Of a DNA stretch of 64,000 nucleotides, positions 43,213 to 50,807 are shown one piece after another (position 1 is the first letter of the stretch; each line of letters begins with the position of its first letter). Location: positions 124,001-188,000 of the forward strand of contig NZ_QJSP01000009.1 of the NCBI RefSeq assembly GCF_003217475.1, in the 5' to 3' direction. This DNA comes from Williamsia limnetica (lineage in GTDB: Bacteria > Actinomycetota > Actinomycetes > Mycobacteriales > Mycobacteriaceae). The position numbers and the translations under genes were made by a program. A model generated the notes under the pieces. That model did not search any database. It was given only the letters and a program-made list of their open reading frames with translations, and had not been told where the DNA came from.

Positions 43213-43827
43213 CTACGCGCTCGAACGGTGATGCCACTGCGCAACCAGTCGCGCCGCTGTGGACACAGACATGGACGACCTGACGATGAGATAGGACGTC
43301 GAGATGACCGAAGCCCCGTTCACCCGGGCTTCGTAGTCGACTCCGACTGCAAGATGCCTGGCCCACCTGATGGCAACCGAGGGCGCTGTCCCGCGCGAGG
43401 CGTCGCACACCACCAGTAGGCGGCAGTTCGACGTGGAAGTCAGCGCGCTCACAGCGAGGTCGGTCAGACGCTGTTGTTCGGCGCGATCGGCCACCCTCGT
43501 TCGCCAGTTGCACAGGCCGCGGCGTGCACGCGGTGATCGGGGGCAAGCGGTGACGATGACGATGGAGTCCGGGCCTGTTTCGCGGGTGTCGTACATGTCG
43601 GCCGGACTGCCACGAATGCTGTCGATCACCGCAGCCGCATCAGACACGGCGCAGTCCGCCACTGCCACCTGCACCTTGTTGTCGGTCAATTCCCGTGCGA
43701 TTGCGTTATGCAACTCATTGTGGTTGCCGATGATACTCGCCGATCGTCTGTGATCACGTGATGGTTTTGCTTCGGCGAGGTGTTTCTGATCGCGTGGGAC
43801 CACGGACGAGGACCTGATTGTTCTCAA
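43213..43827 (-). CDS. Hypothetical Rossmann-like (degenerate SDR?) protein
   Basis: Up to 204 residues; the start is uncertain. SASIIGNHNELHNAIARELT followed by NKVQVAVADC looks like a nucleotide-binding beta-alpha-beta unit lacking the Gly-rich loop. SIVIVTACPRS and NCRLLVVCDASRG could be the next strands, and RWARHLAVGVDYEARVNGASV a dimer helix. It would thus be an SDR that has lost the catalytic Tyr-x-x-x-Lys. Composition is normal for the window. Function unknown; it might be a decaying gene. Confidence 0.45.
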   Translation of the reverse strand: MRTIRSSSVVPRDQKHLAEAKPSRDHRRSASIIGNHNELHNAIARELTDNKVQVAVADCAVSDAAAVIDSIRGSPADMYDTRETGPDSIVIVTACPRSPRARRGLCNWRTRVADRAEQQRLTDLAVSALTSTSNCRLLVVCDASRGTAPSVAIRWARHLAVGVDYEARVNGASVISTSYLIVRSSMSVSTAARLVAQWHHRSSA

Positions 43828-44169
43828 CTCTTTTCTGGTAAAGGACTGTTCGGCTGAACCGGAAAGCGCGATGCATCAGCTCACGGGGCCAGGTGGAGCA
43901 ATGTCGTAGGGCTGCATGGGAAGAACGGTTACCGCTTCCACGGCGCACTCACTCCTTCGTGAACTACCTGTTCTTTGGACTCTAGCCCACAAAAAAATAA
44001 AAGCCAGTCGAGAACGTCAATGCACGTTTTTCGCCAAAAAGTCGAGCGGTGAAAACAAAAATGGTGCCTGTGAACAACCGGAAAATAAAAAGGCGGCCGC
44101 GCAGTCGTCTGAGAAAACGGAAATGATGCATAGCGGGCGGTGCGGTCGCGCGAATGTACGAGCTCACTC
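43828..44169. other. AT-rich intergenic island (342 bp)
   Basis: No convincing gene. From about 43980 to 44130 the plus strand is strikingly A-rich (runs such as CACAAAAAAATAAAAG and GGAAAATAAAAAGG), far below the window's GC level. A minus-strand frame of 61 codons (43982-44167) is Phe-rich with TTT codons and is not believable as a normal gene. The region could be an Lsr2-type silencing target, a promoter remnant or a scar of transferred DNA. Confidence 0.55.
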
Positions 44170-44784
44170 TCAGGACGAGATCACCGAACGGGCGTCGCCG
44201 GAGACCAGAAGTGCTTGGTCGTCCGCGATCAGACGTAGCGTGAACCGATCACCATAGCGGTGGCTGATCTCATCGATCACAGCACGCCCGGAGACGATCC
44301 CGTCGGCGTGCGGAACGACTACCTCATCGATCCAACAGAGCCCGGTCGTGGAGTCGAGACCGATCGCCTCCGCAGGATCATCGAGCAAGCCGAGCGGTTC
44401 GATGTCGGCGCCGACAACGCACGCACCCGCACTCGCGCCGACGTAGGGGAGACCTGCGCGCACGTAATCGGTGAGTATGTCGGCGAACCCGGTGCGGCGC
44501 ATCGCGGCCAGCAGGTGGAATACATTGCCGCCGGAGACAAAGACAGCATCGACGGTGGTCAAGGTCTCCTGTGCGTCTGCTGCTGTCATGGATTCGATGT
44601 CGAGTTCGACTGTTTGCCAACCCTGCTCACGCAGTGTTGCTCGGTCGAAGTCGACCCAGGCGCGGTCGTCGTAGATGGACGAGGCTGTCGGGACGAATCC
44701 GATACGTGCGCCCGGGCCGACGAGGGGCGTCAGGAAGCGCGGCACTGCGGACAGCCATCGGCTCACCAGAAGAAGTTCGGCCAC
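44170..44784 (-). CDS. Peptidase E (S51 family)
   Basis: 204 residues from a GTG at 44784. AVFVSGGNVFHLLAAMR and YVGASAGACVVG, with the nucleophile S118, are the S51 dipeptidase E hallmarks; the His is probably in the later VVPHADGIVSG segment. Family members cut Asp-X dipeptides or cyanophycin-type products in the cytosol. It lies 23 bases after an amino acid permease gene on the same strand, so a joint role in amino acid or peptide salvage is likely. Confidence 0.88.
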   Translation of the reverse strand: MAELLLVSRWLSAVPRFLTPLVGPGARIGFVPTASSIYDDRAWVDFDRATLREQGWQTVELDIESMTAADAQETLTTVDAVFVSGGNVFHLLAAMRRTGFADILTDYVRAGLPYVGASAGACVVGADIEPLGLLDDPAEAIGLDSTTGLCWIDEVVVPHADGIVSGRAVIDEISHRYGDRFTLRLIADDQALLVSGDARSVISS

Positions 44785-44806
44785 GTGCACAGGGTGACAC
44801 GCGAGA

Positions 44807-46144
44807 TCAGGACGCGCGGCGCCGCACCCATGTCGCAGCGAAGTGCAACACCACGCCGATCGCGAGCAGTATGCCACCGAACATCCATACCTTCGCGCTC
44901 TGCTGGGTGAGCAATAGTACGCACGACGCCACCCCGAGAACGGGAATGACTGTCGGGATGCGGAAGTGTTTGTGCTCCACACGATCGCGGCGGAGAACGA
45001 GTACCGCGACGTTGGTCGATATGAAGACGAAGAGCAGTAGTAGGACCACCGTCTCGGCCAAGGTCGACAAATCACCGGTAATAGTGAGCAACATCGCCAC
45101 AACGGTGGTTGCTGCGATCGCCGCCCACGGAGTGCCTCGGTTGGGCAGAACCTTGCCGAGCGCGCTCGGCAACAGCTTGTTCTCGGCCATGCCGAAGGCC
45201 AGGCGGCTGGCCATGATCATGGTGAGCAGGGCGCCGTTGGCGACCGCAACGAGGGCAATCGCGCTGAACACCCAGTCGGGGATGCCGACGCCAGACGCAC
45301 CGACCACTGCGAGCAGCGGTCCGGACGACTCGGACAGTTCCGCGGACGGCAGGGCGATCGAGCTGGCGAGCCCGACCAGGACGTAGATGACGCCGGCGGT
45401 GATCAGGGACCCGAAGAGCGCCAGGGGGTAGACCCGGCTCGGGTTGCGGATCTCCTCGGCGACATTCGCCGAGGTCTCGAATCCGACGAATGAGTAGTAG
45501 GCGATGATTGCTCCGCTGAGGATGGCCAGCGCGGGGGTGGAGCCGTCGGGGAAGTCGCCCACTCTGGATACCTCCCCGTTCCCGTCGCCGAGCATGATCG
45601 CGACGGCAACGAGGACGATGACCAGACCGCTGAGTTCGATGACCGTCATCGCGACGTTGCTCTTCACCGATTCACTGATGCCCCGGGCATTGAGGCAAGC
45701 GACCAATGCCAGGAACACGATGGCGGCAGGGACCGCGGGGACGTCGATGAACGTGGCGAGGTACTCGCCAGAGAAGGCGAGAGCGAGTCCGGCCGCACTG
45801 GTCACCCCGGCAGCCAGCATGCAGAATCCGACGAGGAACGACACGATCGGTCGTTTGAAAGCGCGCGCGGCGAAGATCGCTGCCCCGCCGGCCTGCGGGT
45901 ACTTGGTCACCAGTTCGGCGTAGGAACCTGCGGTGAGTAGAGCCAGTAGGAGTGCGACGAGAAGCGGCGCCCAGAGCGCGCCCCCGACCTCTTCGGATAG
46001 GACACCCATCAGGGCGTAGATCCCCGCCCCGAGCACGTCGCCCAGTATGAAGAAGAAGAGCAGGGGACCCGTGATCTTCCTCTTCAGCTTCGATGCCGGC
46101 TCATCGCCTGTCGCCTGGGTTCCCGAATCGGCTTCGGCCGTCAT
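44807..46144 (-). CDS. APC superfamily amino acid permease
   Basis: 445 residues from the ATG at 46144, which has AGGAG 6 bases upstream; an ATG 12 codons earlier lacks one. KRKITGPLLFFFILGDVLGAGIYALMG opens helix 1 with the broken-helix Gly motif of the APC fold. About twelve hydrophobic segments follow, with GFETSANVAEEIRNPSRVYP as the conserved loop. It imports an amino acid with protons or exchanges it. Co-transcribed with peptidase E. Confidence 0.9.
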   Translation of the reverse strand: MTAEADSGTQATGDEPASKLKRKITGPLLFFFILGDVLGAGIYALMGVLSEEVGGALWAPLLVALLLALLTAGSYAELVTKYPQAGGAAIFAARAFKRPIVSFLVGFCMLAAGVTSAAGLALAFSGEYLATFIDVPAVPAAIVFLALVACLNARGISESVKSNVAMTVIELSGLVIVLVAVAIMLGDGNGEVSRVGDFPDGSTPALAILSGAIIAYYSFVGFETSANVAEEIRNPSRVYPLALFGSLITAGVIYVLVGLASSIALPSAELSESSGPLLAVVGASGVGIPDWVFSAIALVAVANGALLTMIMASRLAFGMAENKLLPSALGKVLPNRGTPWAAIAATTVVAMLLTITGDLSTLAETVVLLLLFVFISTNVAVLVLRRDRVEHKHFRIPTVIPVLGVASCVLLLTQQSAKVWMFGGILLAIGVVLHFAATWVRRRAS

Positions 46145-46253
46145 CCACTTCTCCTGTTCAGTGATCGTGGGTCTAGACATAGCCGGTCCGCCGAGAATGA
46201 AACCTGACGGTCGGGGTGTTCGGGCGGCACACTGTCGGGTTTAGGGTCGTGCG

Positions 46254-47111
46254 GTGGAAAGAACTGGCCCCCTCGGCCCGCGTCGAGGCGCAGTGATCGC
46301 CGCCGGGCGCAGACACTCCGTCTGCGTGCTACCGGACGGCACGGTGGCGTCCTCGGGCGTTCGCGTTGCCGCAGAGTGCAATGTAGACCGGTGGCGAGGC
46401 GTTGTGGCAGTCGCCGCCGGCAACGTGCACGCGGCCGTCAACACAGGACGATCACACACTGTGGGATTGCGCACGGACGGAACCGTTCTCGCGACCGGCT
46501 GGAACCGCGATGGGCAGTGCGACGTCGATGTGTGGACGGATGTTGTTCACATTGCAGCAGGGTGGCGACGTACCCTGGGCGTTCTCGCAGACGGAACCGT
46601 ACGCGCTGCCGGCCGCCGCGATGAAGGAGCGTGCGACGTCGAAGGGTGGAGTGACATCGTTGCCGCTGCCGCAGGAGATTGGCACTCGGTCGGGTTACGC
46701 GCAGACGGTACCGCCGTGGCGGTGGGAAACAACCGGCGAGGACAATGTGACGTGGCGACATGGCGCGATCTGCGGGCGGTCGCCGCAGGCTACCTCTCTA
46801 CGGTGGCGCTCGACGCGGACGGACGAGTCTTGACTGCCGGAGATATTCATTTCGACGCCCGTGAGGTGTCTGGTTGGCGTGACGTAGTTGCAGTATCTGC
46901 AGGCAGCCACCACGTGGTCGCAGCGACCTCGGATGGCGGGGTTCTCGGCGCGGGTAGCAACAGCCACGGGCAGTGTGAGCTCACATCGTGGCGTGACGTC
47001 GTCTCTGTCGCCGCGGGCTCGGAACACACCCTCGGACGGCGTTCCGACGGTTCAGTCCTGGCAGCGGGCAACAACGATTACGGCCAATGCGACACGGCGC
47101 GCTGGTCGTAG
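46254..47111 (+). CDS. RCC1-like seven-repeat beta-propeller protein
   Basis: 285 residues, GTG start. Seven repeats of about 38 residues span almost the whole protein. Each has an AAG-x-x-H-(S/T)-V-G-L turn, a DG(T/S)V-x-(A/S)-(A/V)-G strand, GQCDV, and W-x-D-(V/I)-V. That number closes a seven-bladed RCC1 propeller. No signal peptide or enzyme domain is attached. RCC1 domains mediate protein or membrane contacts; bacterial single-domain forms have no settled role. It is divergent from the permease gene across about 110 bases. Confidence 0.85.
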   Translation: MERTGPLGPRRGAVIAAGRRHSVCVLPDGTVASSGVRVAAECNVDRWRGVVAVAAGNVHAAVNTGRSHTVGLRTDGTVLATGWNRDGQCDVDVWTDVVHIAAGWRRTLGVLADGTVRAAGRRDEGACDVEGWSDIVAAAAGDWHSVGLRADGTAVAVGNNRRGQCDVATWRDLRAVAAGYLSTVALDADGRVLTAGDIHFDAREVSGWRDVVAVSAGSHHVVAATSDGGVLGAGSNSHGQCELTSWRDVVSVAAGSEHTLGRRSDGSVLAAGNNDYGQCDTARWS

Positions 47112-47206
47112 GGGCGACTCGATGTCATTCCATGGGCTGATGTGTTCAGCGCGCCACCGGGCCAAGATGAACAACAAGAACGTACAGGCAATGGGAGGGG
47201 GTTGCG

Positions 47207-47347
47207 ATGAGCGCGGGTTGCAAATCGAGTGCTGCTGGGCGTCGCGTCATACCCGTGCTTCTTCGCCGTTCGTGGATTTACCGCGTCCTGATGTCTGCGG
47301 CATGGGTGGTGTTGTTCGTCTCGCTTTATGTCGGTGCGTCTCAATAG
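47207..47347 (+). CDS. Tiny membrane protein (46 aa)
   Basis: 46 codons with a strong ribosome site (GGGAGGGGG, 6 bases before the ATG). Basic residues 11-27 (GRRVIPVLLRRSWIYR) lead into a hydrophobic helix, MSAAWVVLFVSLYVGAS, at 29-45. The positive-inside rule puts the N-terminus in the cytosol. The family is not recognised. A hairpin 20 bases after the stop supports a real transcript end. Confidence 0.5.
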   Translation: MSAGCKSSAAGRRVIPVLLRRSWIYRVLMSAAWVVLFVSLYVGASQ

Positions 47348-47367
47348 CGACATGCCCTCATCGGCGA

Positions 47368-47383
47368 CCGGCCCTGCGGCCGG
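47368..47383. terminator. Short GC hairpin between convergent genes
   Basis: CCGGCC-CTGC-GGCCGG, a perfect 6-base stem with a 4-base loop. It sits between the end of the tiny membrane protein gene and the end of the Ltp gene. No T-run, so it is a weak candidate. Confidence 0.35.
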
Positions 47384-47438
47384 CCGCCTATGACGGCATG
47401 GAAGGCTTGATACCACGTAGAGATCAGGGCGCCGGCTC

Positions 47439-48095
47439 TCAGTAGGCTGCGTTGGCTCCGTATTCTGCTTCCGCGCTTGTGTAGCCTTCGTACTCGAGCT
47501 GCTCGACGAGGCTCGACTTGGAGAATGAGGTCATCTCGAGGTACTGCTTCGCACTTCGGACAGCCTGCTCATTCCAGTCGACCCCGATGGTGTCCACCGC
47601 AAACGTCGCATCCTCGGTCGAGTACTCCTCGTATTCGAGCTGCTCGATCAGTCCACTGCGGGAGAAACCGCTCATCTGGATGTACTGCTTGGCCGACTGA
47701 ATCGCGTTGCGCTGACTCGAACTTCCCTGCGATCTGGTGGGAGCCGGTGCGGCTTCGGTGGTGACCACAGGCGCAGTAGCCGGTACCTCGGCCGCCGTGT
47801 TCGCCGGTCTCGTAGCGACGGGCGGCGCCACAGTGGCGGACGCCGTAACCGTTTCGACGACGGTGATCGGTGCCACGGTTGTCGTTCGGGCCGCAGACGT
47901 GGACGGCGTAGCTCTCGAGGTCTTCGAGTCGTCCTCATCCCCTCCGCCGACGAGCCCCACAACGATCAGCAACAGGACGACTCCTCCGACAACCCAAGGC
48001 CATTTCTTGGCCTTCTTCGACACAGGCGGCGCTGGTGGTTGCTGGAAGTCGGGCTGTGGGTATCCGGGCGGCGGCGAATCTGGAGGCAAGGACAT
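47439..48095 (-). CDS. Ltp-type cell-surface protein with two C-terminal repeats
   Basis: 218 residues from the ATG at 48095. A Pro-rich cytosolic start and basic KKAKKW precede one membrane helix (WPWVVGGVVLLLIVVGLVGG). A long Thr/Ala/Pro-rich stalk follows. The C-terminus has two Ltp repeats: AIQSAKQYIQMSGFSRSGLI then EQLEYEEYSTEDATFAVD, and AVRSAKQYLEMTSFSKSSLV then EQLEYEGYTSAEAEYG. The same repeat occurs in phage TP-J34 Ltp, which blocks superinfecting DNA entry. It has a helix anchor instead of a lipobox. A role in phage exclusion or wall binding is possible. Confidence 0.85.
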   Translation of the reverse strand: MSLPPDSPPPGYPQPDFQQPPAPPVSKKAKKWPWVVGGVVLLLIVVGLVGGGDEDDSKTSRATPSTSAARTTTVAPITVVETVTASATVAPPVATRPANTAAEVPATAPVVTTEAAPAPTRSQGSSSQRNAIQSAKQYIQMSGFSRSGLIEQLEYEEYSTEDATFAVDTIGVDWNEQAVRSAKQYLEMTSFSKSSLVEQLEYEGYTSAEAEYGANAAY

Positions 48096-48301
48096 TGAGA
48101 GTTTCTCCTTTGGGGTGCGCTGCTTGCGCGGCAGCGGTGAATTGAGGTCGTCTGATTTATAGCAACCGGCTACGACAGCTCCAGCCGCAGCCTCAATCCC
48201 CAGAAGTCTGAAAGTGCCTCCGCGAGAATCAATGTCATCTGATCGAACTACGCCCAACGGGTGGACAAGTCAATCGGGAAAGCATCGATCGACGCCGTCG
48301 A

Positions 48302-48391
48302 TCAGCCGACGCTCCCGGTCGCCACCGCATCTGCGATCACCCAGAAAGTGTTCTCGATGACCTCGAAGAAATAGAAGATTGTTTCCAGCAT
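48302..48391 (-). CDS. Micropeptide A (29 aa), last gene of the lcp-globin unit
   Basis: A 29-codon frame whose GAAAGGA ribosome site is 6 bases before the ATG and overlaps the end of the globin gene; only 10 bases separate the two. The peptide begins MLETIFYFFEVIENTFW and ends ADAVATGSVG: hydrophobic with four acidic residues and no basic ones, probably an amphipathic helix with a Gly/Ser tail. It aligns without gaps to micropeptide B with 15 of 29 identical residues. Function unknown. Size and character recall small channel-forming PorA/PorH peptides of corynebacteria, but no homology is claimed. Confidence 0.7.
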   Translation of the reverse strand: MLETIFYFFEVIENTFWVIADAVATGSVG

Positions 48392-48401
48392 TGTGGTCCT
48401 T

Positions 48402-48863
48402 TCATGACCTTTTGTCTGCGGCTTCGGGGTACTGACTGGTGGTGACGTGAGTTCTTCCGGTCGGTTCGTCCGGATAGGCATCGAGCATCATCGTGGCGAC
48501 GGCGGTCAGTGCTTCGTCCCACGCTTCGGACATGGAATGGGACCACCGGGGGCCGGCCGTGTCGGCCATGGTTGCCACCAATGTCGTTGCAACCCAGCCA
48601 TACATTTGGGGGGTGACTCCGAGTGAAGCATGCATTCTGCCGAGTGACTGAAGCGATCCGGTCAGCCAGGCGGCGTCGTCGAGATGCTCCAGGACGGCGA
48701 CGATGGCCTTTTGCAGCATCACGGCCTGCGACCTGATGTTGGTTCCGAAAAGGGCTCGGACCTCCGGGTGGGCTGTGAACAGTCGCTCGTAGAAACGGAC
48801 GGTGAAGTCCGGGTCCTCGGCGGTGACCAAAGCCAGGCTGCGTCCCAGTAGCTCACTGTCCAC
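48402..48863 (-). CDS. Globin family heme protein
   Basis: 153 residues, GTG start 6 bases after the lcp stop. FYERLFTAHPEVRALFGTNIRSQAVMLQKAI carries the CD1 Phe (F39) and distal region. GRMHASLGVTPQMYGW places the proximal heme ligand at H78. WDEALTAVATMMLDAY is the last helix. Length fits a single-domain bacterial globin or the globin part of a flavohemoglobin. It is coupled to the heme-containing rubber oxygenase, so O2 delivery, NO protection or a redox-partner role is conceivable. Confidence 0.85.
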   Translation of the reverse strand: MDSELLGRSLALVTAEDPDFTVRFYERLFTAHPEVRALFGTNIRSQAVMLQKAIVAVLEHLDDAAWLTGSLQSLGRMHASLGVTPQMYGWVATTLVATMADTAGPRWSHSMSEAWDEALTAVATMMLDAYPDEPTGRTHVTTSQYPEAADKRS

Positions 48864-48869
48864 GGGTGG

Positions 48870-50096
48870 TCAGCGGCCGAGGTTGGGGTTGTTGATCACC
48901 GGAATGCTGATGTTGATCGGCATACGGATCTCGGACATGTAGAAGAGAACGAACTGTCGCAAGAACTCGTCGAACAGCCAGTACGCCTCCTCGGGTACTC
49001 CGAGATCGAGTCCGCCCTCGCGAACGATGAGATATGGGCCCCATGCTGTTTCGAGAAGCGGGGTCCAGACGGGCTCGGTGGGGATGCGTAGCCAATCGGC
49101 GACTTCATTGCCAAGCATGAACCTGGTGAGGGCGCCGAGGATGGGCCGTGTCAGCAAGGTGAGGTCGAGGTTCATCCCGAGGCTGAGCAGGATGTCGGCC
49201 AGTTTGATGCCCTCCGGAGTGGGGGCGAGGATGGGGTCGAGCACCTGTTTGGCTTGCGAATCGGCCTCATTCCAGGACGCAGGTATGTACTGGTCCTCGA
49301 CGCCGAGCAGGTGCGCCGCGAGTTGCCACGAATGCAGAAATCCTTCGGACTCGTCGGGCGCGATCCGGACGTTCCACTTTTTCAGATTGCGCATGACGGT
49401 CGTGGGCAGCGAATGCCAGGTGACCATGATGTCGGCCTGGCTGATCGGGATATCTTCGGGTGCCGAGTTCACCCAATGCGGTGACTGCGGAAGCAGATGA
49501 CGGACAGCCGCGTGCGCGAGCCGGGTTTTGACGCAGGTCACAACCATTTCTCCGTCGGGCTGGTAGGCGTTGAGCGAACCGATGTCATATCCGAGTTTGG
49601 CAGTCTTGGTGATGCGGTCTTTCATATCCGCGCCACCTTTTGAGTAATAGACCGCGCGGGCTTCTTTCGGGATGACGGTGCTCATCATGCCGCTGGCAAA
49701 GCCGTACAACACCCCGAGATAGGTTCCGCGCTTCTGATTGAAGTTGACTGCGCTGGCAAGCTTGCCCTGGTCGGCCCAGGACGGTAGTTGCCGAGCATGC
49801 TCCATGAAGTCGCGCAGTTCGGCCGGCAGTCCTGCGGGTAGCGGCTGGCTGTTCTTGGTCCAGTGCTTGAGCAGTTCGTTGACCCTCGGAACCTCGCCTC
49901 GGTCCAGTAGGCCGGCAACAACCGGGTCGGCCTCGTAGTCCCACGCGCCTCGCGGGTCGGCCCCACTTCCTGTTCCCGGCACAGAGCCGGCCGGTGACCA
50001 TGTCCACGGAGTCGATGGGGCGATCAGGGCGATCGCACCCGCTGCTCCCGCCACTCCGCCGGCTTTGAGCATGTTGCGCCTGTTGAAGTTGTCCAT
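48870..50096 (-). CDS. lcp: Latex clearing protein, secreted heme b rubber oxygenase
   Basis: 408 residues from the ATG at 50096, with GGGGAGA upstream. A Tat signal is present (RRNMLKAGGVAGAAGAIALIAP). The DUF2236 core has E145, R161, K164, T165 and H195. These match, at a constant offset of three, the E148, R164, K167, T168 and heme-ligand H198 of Streptomyces K30 Lcp. Lcp cuts cis-1,4-polyisoprene with O2 to aldehyde- and ketone-ended oligo-isoprenoids outside the cell. Its promoter region carries TGAAACAG-N11-CTGTTTCA. The globin and micropeptide A follow in the same unit. Confidence 0.95.
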   Translation of the reverse strand: MDNFNRRNMLKAGGVAGAAGAIALIAPSTPWTWSPAGSVPGTGSGADPRGAWDYEADPVVAGLLDRGEVPRVNELLKHWTKNSQPLPAGLPAELRDFMEHARQLPSWADQGKLASAVNFNQKRGTYLGVLYGFASGMMSTVIPKEARAVYYSKGGADMKDRITKTAKLGYDIGSLNAYQPDGEMVVTCVKTRLAHAAVRHLLPQSPHWVNSAPEDIPISQADIMVTWHSLPTTVMRNLKKWNVRIAPDESEGFLHSWQLAAHLLGVEDQYIPASWNEADSQAKQVLDPILAPTPEGIKLADILLSLGMNLDLTLLTRPILGALTRFMLGNEVADWLRIPTEPVWTPLLETAWGPYLIVREGGLDLGVPEEAYWLFDEFLRQFVLFYMSEIRMPINISIPVINNPNLGR

Positions 50097-50429
50097 TGTT
50101 CTCCCCGTCCGCGAGCAATCTGATGCAGTGAAACAGTAGTTGATTCTCTGTTTCATTGCTACCATAAATGTGGTTCGGGTCACAAGGCTGCTTTCGGGCG
50201 ACGGACCTGCGCCCGGAGTTCTTGACGCGGTGTACGAGTGCGCTCGCCAATGGGCTTGCGGCCAAAATGTTGGATGCGAACACGAGGCCAGTGCGCCGAG
50301 GCGTCTGCTGGGCGACCGGCTGCACGCCCGTGCGGATAACCGCAATGGGCGTGCAACCGACAAGTCGAGTTTCCCGTCGGGATCATTTGTAGCTCCGGCG
50401 AATGTTTCCGAAGACTTCGACGGACGAAA
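50097..50429. other. 333-bp gap between micropeptide B and lcp
   Basis: Apart from the inverted repeat at 50129-50155, no supported gene is seen. Minus-strand frames run through it into lcp but lack start signals. It is long enough for an independent lcp promoter. Confidence 0.5.
50129..50155. promoter_or_regulatory. Inverted repeat before lcp
   Basis: TGAAACAG-N11-CTGTTTCA is a perfect 8-base repeat, 32 bases upstream of the lcp start. Core spacing TGAAAC-N15-GTTTCA is the same as at 50579-50605 before micropeptide B. A TetR-type LcpR-like repressor is the expected binder, but no such gene is next to lcp. Confidence 0.65.
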
Positions 50430-50519
50430 CTATGCGTCACTACCTGTGATGATCGCCTCGGCGATATCCCACAGCGCGTTGTCGATGGATTCGATGAAGT
50501 AGAAAATTGCTGAGATCAT
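50430..50519 (-). CDS. Micropeptide B (29 aa), homologue of A
   Basis: A 29-codon frame with AGGAAG 7 bases before the ATG. The peptide begins MISAIFYFIESIDNALW and ends AEAIITGSDA. Fifteen positions match micropeptide A, including IFYF, E10, I12, N14, W17, IA and TGS; three more are conservative. It has five acidic and no basic residues. The repeat at 50577-50607 upstream is shared with the lcp promoter, so B is probably expressed together with lcp. Conservation of two such frames argues strongly that they are real genes. Function unknown. Confidence 0.72.
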   Translation of the reverse strand: MISAIFYFIESIDNALWDIAEAIITGSDA

Positions 50520-50576
50520 AGTATTTCTTCCTGTCGCTGTGTGAGTTCCGATATTTCGTCGGAGTTCGTTTGGTGC

Positions 50577-50607
50577 AATGAAACTCAATATGTTGCGCAG
50601 TTTCATT
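50577..50607. promoter_or_regulatory. Inverted repeat before micropeptide B
   Basis: AATGAAACT-N13-AGTTTCATT is a perfect 9-base repeat, 57 bases upstream of the micropeptide B start. It shares core and spacing (TGAAAC-N15-GTTTCA) with the lcp site. Confidence 0.65.
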
Positions 50608-50807
50608 TTTATCACAGCATGTGTTCTCACAATCGTGAAAACGCCAAATAACGCGGAGGGCGGAATGAAAGGGCCGTGCGCGCCGTCGAATCCCCGTTTC
50701 AAGCGTGCTGATTCCGGTGATAAGCAAGGCTGACTCGCCTTGTAGGGGCGCGATGCGGCTGCAGTGACCCCGGCATGCGTAGTGAGGTTCACTCGATGGT
50801 TGCGGCT

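Noticed and set aside
43982-44167. 61-codon Phe-rich minus-strand frame in the A-rich island
   Set aside because: TTT-rich codon use and no recognisable pattern; better explained by base composition.
46254-47111. Tandem DNA repeats as a CRISPR-like array
   Set aside because: The periodicity is about 114 bases of coding sequence and comes from RCC1 protein repeats, not conserved DNA repeats with spacers.
46888-47445. 185-codon frame after the RCC1-like gene
   Set aside because: Its first part is a shadow of the RCC1 repeats and the rest overlaps a better-supported 46-codon gene in another frame.
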